Shown piece by piece: positions 51,627-58,659 of a stretch of DNA of 58,659 bases. How positions within the stretch are numbered: the stretch's first letter is position 1; the number at the start of each line of letters is the position of its first letter. The notes under the pieces were generated by a model. That model ran no database searches. It saw only the letters and a list, made by a program, of their open reading frames with translations, and had not been told where the DNA came from. The stretch lies in assembly GCF_016908595.1 (NCBI RefSeq), contig NZ_JAFBEC010000017.1, forward strand, positions 1 through 58,659, read 5' to 3'. Position numbers and translations under genes: made by a program. This stretch comes from Geomicrobium sediminis. Its GTDB lineage: Bacteria; Bacillota; Bacilli; Bacillales; Marinococcaceae.

Positions 51627-52681
51627 TCATCGCTATTGTGATAACTAAAGAAGCTTTCTACAAGTCGGTCGAGATGCTCTAGTCGCTGGTTGTATTCGAC
51701 AATATGAGAGACGATCGGTAGTAAGCTTAACCATTCTTCCCGAGTAACCTCTTTGTAGTCGTAGGAGTCCATGAACAGGTCAGTCAGTGATTTGTGACCT
51801 TCATCAACTTCCTCAGCCATCGTATCGGTCATCTGAGTGGTCACTTTTCCGTCATAACGCATTAAGATCCGTTCATGATACGTCGTTAAATGATCAAGCT
51901 GTTGTGACAATAGCCGTTGCATATTGTCGGGAAGGTGATGATAAGCATTTTCTCGATCATCTAAGAAGGTCAAAATGCTAATAAGCTCCTTATTAACGTT
52001 AATCATTTCGCGAAAGAGAACCAACTTGCGTGCTTTGTTGAATTTGTTTTTCATGAAATAATTACGTTCTTCTTTGAATAACAAGTACATCTGATCTAAT
52101 TCAACGAGCTCTTCTTTTGATTTTTCTAGATCTTTTCTTCTGGATTGAGTATTCGTATCGTGACGAGTCGTTAGTCGAATCCACTGTGCGGTGTTCTCGG
52201 TCATTGTGACGACTTTTTTATATAACTTTTCTTCATATTTAGGCGGTATAAATAGCATGTTAATGAGAAATGCCGAGAATACCCCAACCATAATTAAACC
52301 AAAACGAGAGATTGCATACATCAAGTATTCTTCATTCGGAGCTGAACCCATAATAATGATAATCGTGACGAGTGTGACTGGAATCGTTGCGGACTCTAGA
52401 TTCATTCGGGTGATTATAGCGATTGCCAGCATGACAACGACCCCGATTACAAACGGTTCATGCCCAAAAGCAAGACCGAATACGACAGCTAGAATCGCTC
52501 CAATTGTATTCGCTTGAAGTTGTTCTAAGATCGTTTGATACGTTTTGTAAATGGAAGGCTGGATTGCAAATGCTGCTGTTAATCCTGCAAAGAAAGCGGG
52601 TTCTAAACCGAGCCATTGTGCTGCATACAAAGCAAGCATAATGGCCAATCCAGTCTTAAAAATGCGGGCGCCTAGACGCAT
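51623..52681 (-). CDS. ygaE: YgaE aromatic-acid-exporter-type membrane protein
   Basis: A 352-aa protein with a FUSC/ArAE_1-type TM domain in residues 1-135 (LGARIFKTGLAIMLALYAAQ; FAIQPSIYKTYQTILEQLQA) and a helical soluble C-terminal half (150-350). Related proteins are presumed to export aromatic acids; no substrate is proven. Its stop overlaps ygaC by 4 nt. Position conserved with B. subtilis. Confidence 0.88.
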   Translation of the reverse strand: MRLGARIFKTGLAIMLALYAAQWLGLEPAFFAGLTAAFAIQPSIYKTYQTILEQLQANTIGAILAVVFGLAFGHEPFVIGVVVMLAIAIITRMNLESATIPVTLVTIIIIMGSAPNEEYLMYAISRFGLIMVGVFSAFLINMLFIPPKYEEKLYKKVVTMTENTAQWIRLTTRHDTNTQSRRKDLEKSKEELVELDQMYLLFKEERNYFMKNKFNKARKLVLFREMINVNKELISILTFLDDRENAYHHLPDNMQRLLSQQLDHLTTYHERILMRYDGKVTTQMTDTMAEEVDEGHKSLTDLFMDSYDYKEVTREEWLSLLPIVSHIVEYNQRLEHLDRLVESFFSYHNSDD

Positions 52682-52705
52682 AAGAATAAGCGCTCCTTTC
52701 TACGG

Positions 52706-53938
52706 TTAGTCCAGCGGCTTTTCTTGATTAAAATCATAGGCTTCTTTCGCCTCAATCGCTGGTCTTTTTTCAATAAAGTAAAGGATTGCTGCTTTGCAAA
52801 GCCCCCACGTTGCGGTTGCAGCGAGTGTTCCAGAAATAGCGTTACCGGCAACTGGGAATACGAATTTGCTAACAGAACGTGATAGCTGTCGAAAAGCTAA
52901 TGCGGTTCCAACATTGGCTCCCATCGCTGTGAAAAATTCAAGGAGTGTTTTCCGATTGAACTTGCGCCCTGAAATGTACGCAATCGCAGCGACCATTGAA
53001 ATTTGAATACTCGTTATAATAGGTAAATCTGCGAGGGGGATCGGTTGTGCCCCAACACCGGCTGCAATGGTGGATGCGCTTTTGCCAACAGTTTTAGCAA
53101 TCCGGGTTTGAATCTTTTTTCCCTGTGTAATCCTCGCCCACTCCATCCACGTATTTCCTGGAAGTTGATCAAGTAAATAGTCAGTGAGCGTTTCAATGTT
53201 ATAACGGCGGTCGTAAACGATCTCACCGTTTTTAAATGCGAGATAAGCACAGACTGGAATGACCTTCGGAATATCTTGAAATTCTTTTTTGAGCATTTTA
53301 TTAACGTGAGAAACTGCAAGATGAATGGCATCATTTTTCTCCGAAGTAAACGGTGGATCAGAATCATAAATGGGATCAAGTTCATCGACTTGAGTGACAA
53401 CACCTACAATTGGTGGACGATAATCGTGCTTTTCTAAGATCAATGATTGTAGGCTTTTCAGCTGCTTTATATCTTCTGTAATCCGACTGTCAACTTCTTT
53501 AGCTTTGACGAGAAAAAGAATGGCATCTGGATACGTATCTTGAATGGCTTCTTGCCAAGCGTCTTCTTCAGAAAGAGCGAAACGTTCTGAAGAGCCTTCG
53601 CCAAATCCTCTCGTATCAAGTACTTCCATTAGTGTTTCGTTTTTTTCATCTTTAAATGTATGCCAAGAGGCGCGTTCTGTTTCTGCGACCACACTACCGA
53701 CTTTGGCGACTTCCTTTTGAAAGATCGCATTGATTAGCGTTGATTTCCCCGCACCCCGCCGACCTACGACGGCAAAACGAGGGGAGCGGGTATTTAAAAA
53801 CAATTCTTCAAGTTTCTCAACTTCAGGGTTTATTTTCTGCTTAACAGAGGCCGGAAGTTTAGGCAAAAGTTTATTCCGGATTAATTCAAGTGATTGTTGA
53901 AGTTCTTCAGGTTTTCTTTCATTGCTCAAGAAAATCAC
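52706..53938 (-). CDS. dynamin/Era-like GTPase with C-terminal DUF697 membrane segment
   Basis: A 410-aa GTPase. G1 is GRRGAGKST (residues ~58-66), G3 is DTRGFG, and G4 is TQVDELD. Residues ~285-395 are hydrophobic with SIQISMVAAIAYISGRK and two more segments, typical of DUF697 membrane-associated GTPases (YcjF-like). Function unknown; relatives are linked to envelope stress. It lies between ygaE and gsaB, where B. subtilis has no gene, so it is an insertion relative to that order. It starts 13 nt after the gsaB stop. Confidence 0.85.
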   Translation of the reverse strand: MIFLSNERKPEELQQSLELIRNKLLPKLPASVKQKINPEVEKLEELFLNTRSPRFAVVGRRGAGKSTLINAIFQKEVAKVGSVVAETERASWHTFKDEKNETLMEVLDTRGFGEGSSERFALSEEDAWQEAIQDTYPDAILFLVKAKEVDSRITEDIKQLKSLQSLILEKHDYRPPIVGVVTQVDELDPIYDSDPPFTSEKNDAIHLAVSHVNKMLKKEFQDIPKVIPVCAYLAFKNGEIVYDRRYNIETLTDYLLDQLPGNTWMEWARITQGKKIQTRIAKTVGKSASTIAAGVGAQPIPLADLPIITSIQISMVAAIAYISGRKFNRKTLLEFFTAMGANVGTALAFRQLSRSVSKFVFPVAGNAISGTLAATATWGLCKAAILYFIEKRPAIEAKEAYDFNQEKPLD

Positions 53939-53950
53939 CTTTTCCTTCTT

Positions 53951-55243
53951 TTATCGAACTTCTTTAAAGGCTTCCTTAGCAATCTCAATCGTTTCCTCTA
54001 CATCAGCTTCGGTATGAGCGGTCGTTAAGAACCAAGCTTCATATTTACTTGGTGCTAAATGAACGCCTCGTTTTAGTAGAGCATGGAATAACTGTGAAAA
54101 ACGTTCCCCGTTACTCGCTTTAGCATCGTCATAATTTCTAATTGGTTTGTCTGAGAAATAGACAGTTAATGCTCCTACTTTACGGTTAATCACAACATCA
54201 TCAATACCCGCTTCTTTGGCGGCTACGTGTAGACCATCTTCGAGTTTCTTCCCGAGTGTTTCTAGGTGATCATATACCCCTGGTTGTTGCAAGACTTCTA
54301 AACATGCAATGCCAGAATGCATCGATGCTGGATTTCCAGCCATTGTTCCTGCTTGATAAGCAGGGCCAAGTGGTGCAATTTGTTCCATAATATCAACGCG
54401 ACCACCATAGGCACCAATTGGTAAACCGCCACCGATGATTTTTCCTAGTGCAGTAAGGTCGGGTTTAACACCGAGAAGGTCTTGGGCAGCTCCATAATGA
54501 AAGCGGAAGGCTGTAATTACTTCATCATAAATGACGAGGCCTCCATAACGATGCGTAAGATCATTTACCGCTTCTAGAAACCCTGGTTCAGGTTCTACAA
54601 TTCCAAAGTTACCAACGATCGGTTCAACGAGAACAGCAGCGACGTCATCTCCGAATGTTTCTAACGCTTGTTCTAATGCATCCGCATCGTTAAACGGAAC
54701 TGTAATGACTTCTTTTGCAATGTTCTTTGTGACTCCTGCGGAATCTGGAGAACCTAATGTCGAAGGTCCGGAACCTGCGGCAACAAGCACAAGGTCAGAA
54801 TGGCCGTGGTAACAACCTGCAAATTTAATAATCTTATTGCGACCTGTATATGCTCTTGCAACTCGAATGGTCGTCATAACTGCTTCTGTACCTGAGTTAA
54901 CGAAGCGAACCTTCTCAAGAGAAGGGATGGCTGATTTTAACATGATTGCAAAGTCATTTTCTAACCGTGTTGGTGTTCCATATAAGACACCATCTTCAGC
55001 AGCTTGTGTAATTGCTTTTGTAATGTGAGGGTGTGCGTGCCCTGTGATGATTGGACCGTACGCTGCAATGTAATCAATGTAGCGGTTGTCATCCAAGTCA
55101 TACAAGTATGCACCGTTTCCTTTCTTTATTGAAACAGGAATTCCTCCGCCGACTCCTTTAAATGATCGGGAAGGGCTGTTTACGCCTCCAACGATATGTT
55201 CATTTGCGATTTCGTATTGTCGTTGTGACTGTTCTATATTCAT
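53951..55243 (-). CDS. gsaB: glutamate-1-semialdehyde 2,1-aminomutase (GsaB)
   Basis: A 430-aa PLP enzyme making 5-aminolevulinate for haem synthesis. [49 protein letters not shown] and [15 protein letters not shown] (PLP Lys) match HemL/GsaB. B. subtilis has a second copy (HemL) elsewhere; its location next to bcp and perR identifies this one as GsaB. ATG at 55243 follows TTGGAGG; upstream codons lack a ribosome site. Confidence 0.95.
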   Translation of the reverse strand: MNIEQSQRQYEIANEHIVGGVNSPSRSFKGVGGGIPVSIKKGNGAYLYDLDDNRYIDYIAAYGPIITGHAHPHITKAITQAAEDGVLYGTPTRLENDFAIMLKSAIPSLEKVRFVNSGTEAVMTTIRVARAYTGRNKIIKFAGCYHGHSDLVLVAAGSGPSTLGSPDSAGVTKNIAKEVITVPFNDADALEQALETFGDDVAAVLVEPIVGNFGIVEPEPGFLEAVNDLTHRYGGLVIYDEVITAFRFHYGAAQDLLGVKPDLTALGKIIGGGLPIGAYGGRVDIMEQIAPLGPAYQAGTMAGNPASMHSGIACLEVLQQPGVYDHLETLGKKLEDGLHVAAKEAGIDDVVINRKVGALTVYFSDKPIRNYDDAKASNGERFSQLFHALLKRGVHLAPSKYEAWFLTTAHTEADVEETIEIAKEAFKEVR

Positions 55244-55358
55244 TTTGTAACCTCCAATATCATCAATCTTTATTCTACCATTGTATGATTCGACAAACAC
55301 GTAAAACGCGATCATAATAGAAGAAAGTCATCAAAAAAGTGAGAGGAAGTTGAATGAA

Positions 55359-55832
55359 ATGGAATTATTGAACAAAGTAGCGCCAGATTTTACGTTGCCA
55401 GCAAGTAATGGTGAGAACCTTTCAATTAGCGATTATAAAGGTAGCATCGTTGTCCTTTATTTTTATCCAAAAGACATGACACCAGGTTGTACAACACAGG
55501 CTTGTGATTTCCGTGATGCTATGCCAGCACTTCGTGAAGATAATGTAGTTGTCCTTGGAATCAGTCCTGACTCGTTAGATCGTCATGACAAATTCATTCA
55601 AAAGCATGAACTTCCATTTACGCTGATTGCAGATGAAGAGCAAGAAGCCGCAAACAAATACGGAGTTTGGCAATTGAAAAAGAACTTCGGCAAAGAATAC
55701 ATGGGAATCGTCAGATCCACGTTTTTAATAGATGAAACAGGAACGGTAATTAACGAATGGAGAAACGTTCGTGTTAAAGACCATGTAGAAAAAGTGAAAG
55801 AAGCGATTCAAGCCCACAAAAATGGAGGATGA
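55359..55832 (+). CDS. bcp: thioredoxin-dependent thiol peroxidase (Bcp/PrxQ)
   Basis: A 157-aa peroxiredoxin that reduces hydroperoxides. Peroxidatic and resolving Cys are in TPGCTTQACDFRD, 5 residues apart as in PrxQ. AGNENL and the VRSTFLIDETG block follow the family. ATG at 55359 is favoured by the position of GAGAGGAAG; an in-frame TTG lies at 55350. It is divergent from gsaB and overlaps or abuts the next gene. It complements PerR in the oxidative-stress block. Confidence 0.93.
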   Translation: MELLNKVAPDFTLPASNGENLSISDYKGSIVVLYFYPKDMTPGCTTQACDFRDAMPALREDNVVVLGISPDSLDRHDKFIQKHELPFTLIADEEQEAANKYGVWQLKKNFGKEYMGIVRSTFLIDETGTVINEWRNVRVKDHVEKVKEAIQAHKNGG

Positions 55833-55837
55833 TGATC

Positions 55838-56785
55838 GTGGAAGTTGTCATTACGAATAAAATACCGACTGAAACCATTCGTGAGATTAAAGAGCAATTA
55901 CCTTCTGTTAACATCTCTCAGTTTGAAACGATGTCAGAAGCGAAAGAAAAGCTTGAGAGTGCGGACGCATTGTTCTTGTTTGGCGGAGGCTTAACAGAAC
56001 GTGTCATTTCGAGTGCAGTTAATTTGAAGTGGGTGATGACTTCTTCGGCAGGTGTTGAAAACTTGCCGTTGGACTCACTTGAGAAACGAGGAATTACCGT
56101 TACGAATGCTCGAGGTGTTCATAATGTGCAGATGGGGGAGTACGCCCTTCATGCGATGCTTGATCATGCACGTAAACATAAGGTAAGCGTAGAGTATCAA
56201 CAAATCAAACGATTTGAGAACTTCAAGCCAGGTGAACTTTACGGGAAAACGCTAGTCATCCTTGGAACAGGCGCAATCGCACAAGCTGTCGCAAAGAGGG
56301 CGAACGTGTTTGGTATGAGAGTGTTTGGAATCAATCAAAGCGGGCGAGAGGTTGTGCATTTTGATGAGACATATGCGCTACAAGAGTTGTTTAACGTGTT
56401 ACCTAAAGCGGACTATATCGTAAACGTCCTACCGTCAACATCAAAGACGAAACAACTTATTAATGAAGAGTCGTTTAGTTATATGAAACATTCAGCAGTG
56501 TTCATTAACTTTGGTAGGGGAGATGCAGTTAATGAACAAGCGCTCATAGAGGCATTACGCAATAAAAGGTTGGACCATGCTTACTTAGATGTGTTCGAAG
56601 AGGAGCCTTTACACGAAGAGCATCCATTATGGGGAATGGATGAAGTGACGATCACGCCCCATATCGCTGGTTACTCATCACATTATATGGAGAGGCTTCT
56701 TCCGATATTTGTACATAACCTTCGTGTCTTCGTTGAACAAGAAGGAGAAATGAAGAATATCGTTAATAAAAGTGAAGGTTATTAG
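55838..56785 (+). CDS. D-2-hydroxyacid dehydrogenase family protein
   Basis: A ~315-aa NAD(P)-dependent dehydrogenase of the D-isomer family. The nucleotide motif is LGTGAIAQAVAKR (GxGxxA; residues ~145). Catalytic Arg is in NFGRGDAVNEQAL, Glu in DVFEEEPL and His in ITPHIAGYS. Substrate unknown; glyoxylate/hydroxypyruvate or other 2-oxoacids are typical. Starts at 55829, 55832 (ATG) and 55838 (GTG) are all possible; GGAGG within the end of bcp suits GTG 55838 best. Translationally coupled to bcp. Confidence 0.88.
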   Translation: MEVVITNKIPTETIREIKEQLPSVNISQFETMSEAKEKLESADALFLFGGGLTERVISSAVNLKWVMTSSAGVENLPLDSLEKRGITVTNARGVHNVQMGEYALHAMLDHARKHKVSVEYQQIKRFENFKPGELYGKTLVILGTGAIAQAVAKRANVFGMRVFGINQSGREVVHFDETYALQELFNVLPKADYIVNVLPSTSKTKQLINEESFSYMKHSAVFINFGRGDAVNEQALIEALRNKRLDHAYLDVFEEEPLHEEHPLWGMDEVTITPHIAGYSSHYMERLLPIFVHNLRVFVEQEGEMKNIVNKSEGY

Positions 56786-56839
56786 CGTTCATTTTGTGAT
56801 ATGATGAAACATAAACATGAGTCAAACGGAGGTTTTCCA

Positions 56840-57145
56840 GTGAAACTGCTTGTATGTATTGTTAATGACGTATACCGGGATCATCTTGAGAAAGTATTGC
56901 AAAATTCAGGTTATCGAATTACTGAACTAGCAAGTAGTGGAGGGTTTCGGAGAAAAGGGAATACGACCTTTTTAATTGGTTTCAAAGATCAAGATTACAA
57001 TGATCTTAAGAAGACAATGGAAGAAGCGTGCGTACACGTAGAACAAAAGAAAAAAATTCAACCGACTAGTAAATATCGGTTTACATCGTTTGTTATGGAA
57101 ACGGCAACGAATGATGATTGGACAACACGGTTTAATAAGGCGTAA
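56840..57145 (+). CDS. DarA/YaaQ-like cyclic-di-AMP receptor (PII-like)
   Basis: A 101-aa PII-like protein similar to B. subtilis DarA (YaaQ). The shared core is ITELASSGGFRRKGNTTFLI, matching the TGGFLKSGNTTFMIG region that surrounds the c-di-AMP site. GTG start after ACGGAGG; an ATG 39 nt upstream lacks a ribosome site. DarA normally lies elsewhere (near dnaX/tmk), so this may be a second copy. If it binds c-di-AMP it could link to potassium and osmotic control. The ligand is inferred from similarity. Confidence 0.8.
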   Translation: MKLLVCIVNDVYRDHLEKVLQNSGYRITELASSGGFRRKGNTTFLIGFKDQDYNDLKKTMEEACVHVEQKKKIQPTSKYRFTSFVMETATNDDWTTRFNKA

Positions 57146-57156
57146 GAATCCCTATA

Positions 57157-57203
57157 TTGACAAGCATTTCACTGTCCGTTAAACTAAATTATAAGAATTA
57201 TAA
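57157..57203 (+). promoter_or_regulatory. perR promoter with PerR box
   Basis: TTGACA (57157-57162), 17 nt, TAAACT (57180-57185), then TTATAAGAATTATAA (57189-57203), one base off the PerR box consensus TTATAATNATTATAA. PerR probably represses its own gene. Confidence 0.8.
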
Positions 57204-57238
57204 TGTAGTAATTGTTGTATGAAAGAGGGTGCATGGCG

Positions 57239-57685
57239 ATGGCAAGTGAACGACTTCAGCACGCGGTCGATTCATTAAAGTCTACAAAAGTGCGAATGAC
57301 ACCGCAGCGTCATGCGATTTTAGAGTTTCTCTTTGAGACGATGACGCATCCAACAGCAGATGAAATTTATAAAGCTTTAGAAGGTAAGTTTCCAAATATG
57401 AGCGTTGCTACGGTGTACAATAATTTGCGCGTATTCAAAGAAGTAGGGATTGTTAAAGAATTATCCTATGGAGACTCTTCAAGTCGTTTTGATTCAGTAA
57501 CAAATAGCCATTATCATATTATCTGCAACGACTGTGGTAAGATTGTTGATTTTCATTATCCGGCTCTGGATGAAGTGGAGACGTTAGCAGAGCATGTGAC
57601 GAATTTCCAAGTTCAATCACATCGCATGGAGATTTATGGAACGTGTCCAGAATGCATGAGTAAACAATCGATCGCACACGATTAA
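57239..57685 (+). CDS. perR: peroxide-sensing repressor PerR
   Basis: A 148-aa Fur-family metalloregulator, very close to B. subtilis PerR. The DNA-binding part includes [15 protein letters not shown] and [17 protein letters not shown]. The structural zinc Cys are in CNDCG and CPEC (96/99 and 136/139 equivalents). His and Asp regulatory-metal ligands lie in [16 protein letters not shown] and [15 protein letters not shown]. Start at 57239 aligns with B. subtilis PerR; an ATG six nt earlier (57233) is nearer the ribosome site. It represses peroxide-defence genes. Confidence 0.97.
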   Translation: MASERLQHAVDSLKSTKVRMTPQRHAILEFLFETMTHPTADEIYKALEGKFPNMSVATVYNNLRVFKEVGIVKELSYGDSSSRFDSVTNSHYHIICNDCGKIVDFHYPALDEVETLAEHVTNFQVQSHRMEIYGTCPECMSKQSIAHD

Positions 57686-57711
57686 TTGTTTTGATCTATA
57701 ATGAAATGCAA

Positions 57712-57745
57712 AAAAACACCGCCATATTTCGGCGGTGTTTTTATT
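57712..57745. terminator. bidirectional terminator, perR and ygzB
   Basis: A perfect 10-bp stem (AAACACCGCC with GGCGGTGTTT), a 7-nt loop and A/T tails on both sides. Confidence 0.88.
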
Positions 57746-58091
57746 TAGGGTTAAAAGATGACTTTCGATTGTAACGAGCGTCTAACTCTTTTCCTTCTAA
57801 CGCTTTATCGATTGTGAGTGGTTCGTTACAGTGCATACATGCATCTACACGACCGAGAATTTTCGTCGCTCCTTCGCATGAAGGACAGATGACTTGTACA
57901 GTTTTCATCGACTGCATACCAATCCATAGATAGACAAGAGCGCTCGACAGCACTGATAGGAAGCCAATGATCATTGCAAACGACATTAAGATTGGATTTT
58001 CACTAAATACAAAGATAGCTATATACATAATGAAGATCCCGATAAAAATTAATGCGAGTGCAAACGTGCGAATGCGATTAATTTTCGCCAC
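57741..58091 (-). CDS. ygzB: YgzB-family membrane protein (DUF2614)
   Basis: A 116-aa protein with two TM helices in the N-terminal half (residues ~8-28 and ~35-58) and a soluble zinc-ribbon-like tail with CPSC and CMHC knuckles. Matches DUF2614 YgzB. GTG start at 58091 after GGAGG. Function unknown. Position between perR and the rRNA operon conserved with B. subtilis. Confidence 0.93.
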   Translation of the reverse strand: MAKINRIRTFALALIFIGIFIMYIAIFVFSENPILMSFAMIIGFLSVLSSALVYLWIGMQSMKTVQVICPSCEGATKILGRVDACMHCNEPLTIDKALEGKELDARYNRKSSFNPK

Positions 58092-58203
58092 TTGCTATAC
58101 CTCCTGTTACTTTCAATAAGAACACGTCCATAGTATAACATAGTCATTCATAGCGGTGCATCGACTGCTCTAGAAACTTTTTAAACTTTTTATGGAAAAT
58201 GTA

Positions 58204-58405
58204 TTGACGCTTTAGTTAATAACATGGTATCTTTATATCCGTCGCCAAGAGAGACGGCAGACAACATCGAAAAAAACAACGAAAAAAAGTTGTTGACGAT
58301 AATTGCAAAAACATGGTATCTTATAACTCGCACTAACAAATGCGAAACACACCGAAAAAAAGAATTGAAAAAGTTGTTGACACAACGAACTGACGGTGGT
58401 AAGAT
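58204..58405 (+). promoter_or_regulatory. three tandem rRNA promoters
   Basis: P1: TTGACG (58204) with TATCTT (58228-58233), 18 nt. P2: TTGACG (58293) with TATCTT (58317-58322), 18 nt. P3: TTGACA (58377) with TAAGAT (58400-58405), 17 nt. P1 and P2 share the string AACATGGTATCTT, so one arose by duplication. P3 has the best match and spacing, and is nearest to the 16S gene. Confidence 0.75.
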
Positions 58406-58566
58406 AGAAAAGTCGCTGTCGCAACGACGGCAACACAAAACAAGCAAAACAATTGCCCTTTGAAAACTGAATGAAAGTTAAGCGAATTAAAGCAATAAAA
58501 GCTAGCGCTTCTATTATAGAAGTACGAGCCTCGTTGGCACCCCCGTGCTAACGAAAAAGGAAACAC
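58406..58566 (+). other. rRNA operon leader
   Basis: The ~160-nt leader holds the CCTTTGAAAACTGAA stretch typical of the antitermination region of bacilli rRNA operons, followed by short inverted repeats around 58500-58535. Confidence 0.6.
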
Positions 58567-58659
58567 TTTCAATGGAGAGTTTGATCCTGGCTCAGGACGA
58601 ACGCTGGCGGCATGCCTAATACATGCAAGTCGAGCGGACCCGAGGTGCTTGCACCTCAT
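58567..58659 (+). rRNA. 16S ribosomal RNA, 5' end (partial)
   Basis: The universal AGAGTTTGATCCTGGCTCAG (27F primer site) is at 58576-58595, and GCAAGTCGAGCGG follows. The gene runs off the window in variable region V1. The mature 5' end lies around 58567-58571 by comparison with bacilli. Confidence 0.98.

Noticed and set aside
58333-58659. 108-aa minus-strand frame over the rRNA promoter region
   Set aside because: It runs antisense through the rRNA leader and 16S start and has no coding features.

Overview
The window looks like a chromosomal segment of a spore-forming, salt-adapted member of the Bacillaceae. Spore genes (CotF-like and CotY/CotZ-like coat proteins, a gamma-type SASP, PdaA, a YtvI-like permease) show a Bacillus-type endospore former. 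Ectoine synthesis (ectABC) and a complete ectoine-type uptake system (ehuBCDA) point to a moderate halophile or haloalkaliphile. Gene order follows Bacillus subtilis in two blocks: yfkD-yfkA-pdaA near 30-33 kb, and yfhF-recX-yfhH-yfhP-mutY-fabL-sspE-ygaC-ygaE-gsaB-bcp-perR-ygzB-rrn at 44-58.6 kb. The species cannot be fixed from the sequence alone. No phage, transposase, integrase, tRNA or CRISPR array was seen.

Layout. 0-7.6 kb: small unknown gene, LysE exporter, a YqcI/YcgG-cupin fusion, a CotF-like coat protein, a minus-strand operon of CstA carbon-starvation transporter, CC-tailed small protein and ArsA-type ATPase, then a cold-shock protein and a YdaF-like acetyltransferase. 7.8-11.8 kb: ehuBCDA and thiM. 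11.8-15.7 kb: coat protein, tiny membrane and zinc-ribbon genes, isocitrate lyase and a 3D-domain cell-wall protein. 15.9-19.1 kb: YtvI-like permease, a variant ureohydrolase and lipoate ligase LplJ. 19.2-25 kb: small unknown proteins, an acidic repeat lipoprotein, RNase H, msrA-msrB-hydrolase, an FbpB-like gene, a YtxH protein, a baeRF-like protein and a decayed YVTN beta-propeller fragment. 25-29.6 kb: folate enzyme, YihY and two MFS exporters. 29.7-34.5 kb: OsmC, yfkD, yfkA, pdaA and unknowns. 34.6-40.8 kb: a five-gene operon made of an O-acetylhomoserine sulfhydrylase fused to a CoA-binding domain, an SsuABC-type ABC importer and an acetyl-CoA-synthetase-like ligase. 40.9-43.1 kb: ectABC. 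43.4 kb: AEC permease. 44-58 kb: the yfh-yga block, ending in three tandem rRNA promoters and the first ~90 nt of 16S rRNA.

How the genes work together. Osmoprotection is built from synthesis plus scavenging of ectoines. Oxidative-stress defence is spread over msrA/msrB, Bcp, OsmC and PerR, with a PerR box upstream of perR. Three sites match SigB promoters (ectABC, the FbpB-like gene, the acidic lipoprotein), suggesting a shared general-stress input. Sporulation-sigma promoters fit the CotY/Z-like gene (SigK) and sspE (SigG).

The most unusual features are the sulfhydrylase/CoA-binding operon, the CstA-CC-ArsA operon, a 14-bp hairpin that fully sequesters the Shine-Dalgarno of one of two adjacent paralogous genes at 49.2-49.9 kb, a ureohydrolase with Cys in place of a metal-ligand Asp, and two convergent genes that both end in RHAT because a shared palindrome encodes both C-termini. 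Functions are assigned from recognised motifs and remembered family sequences; no database search was possible.
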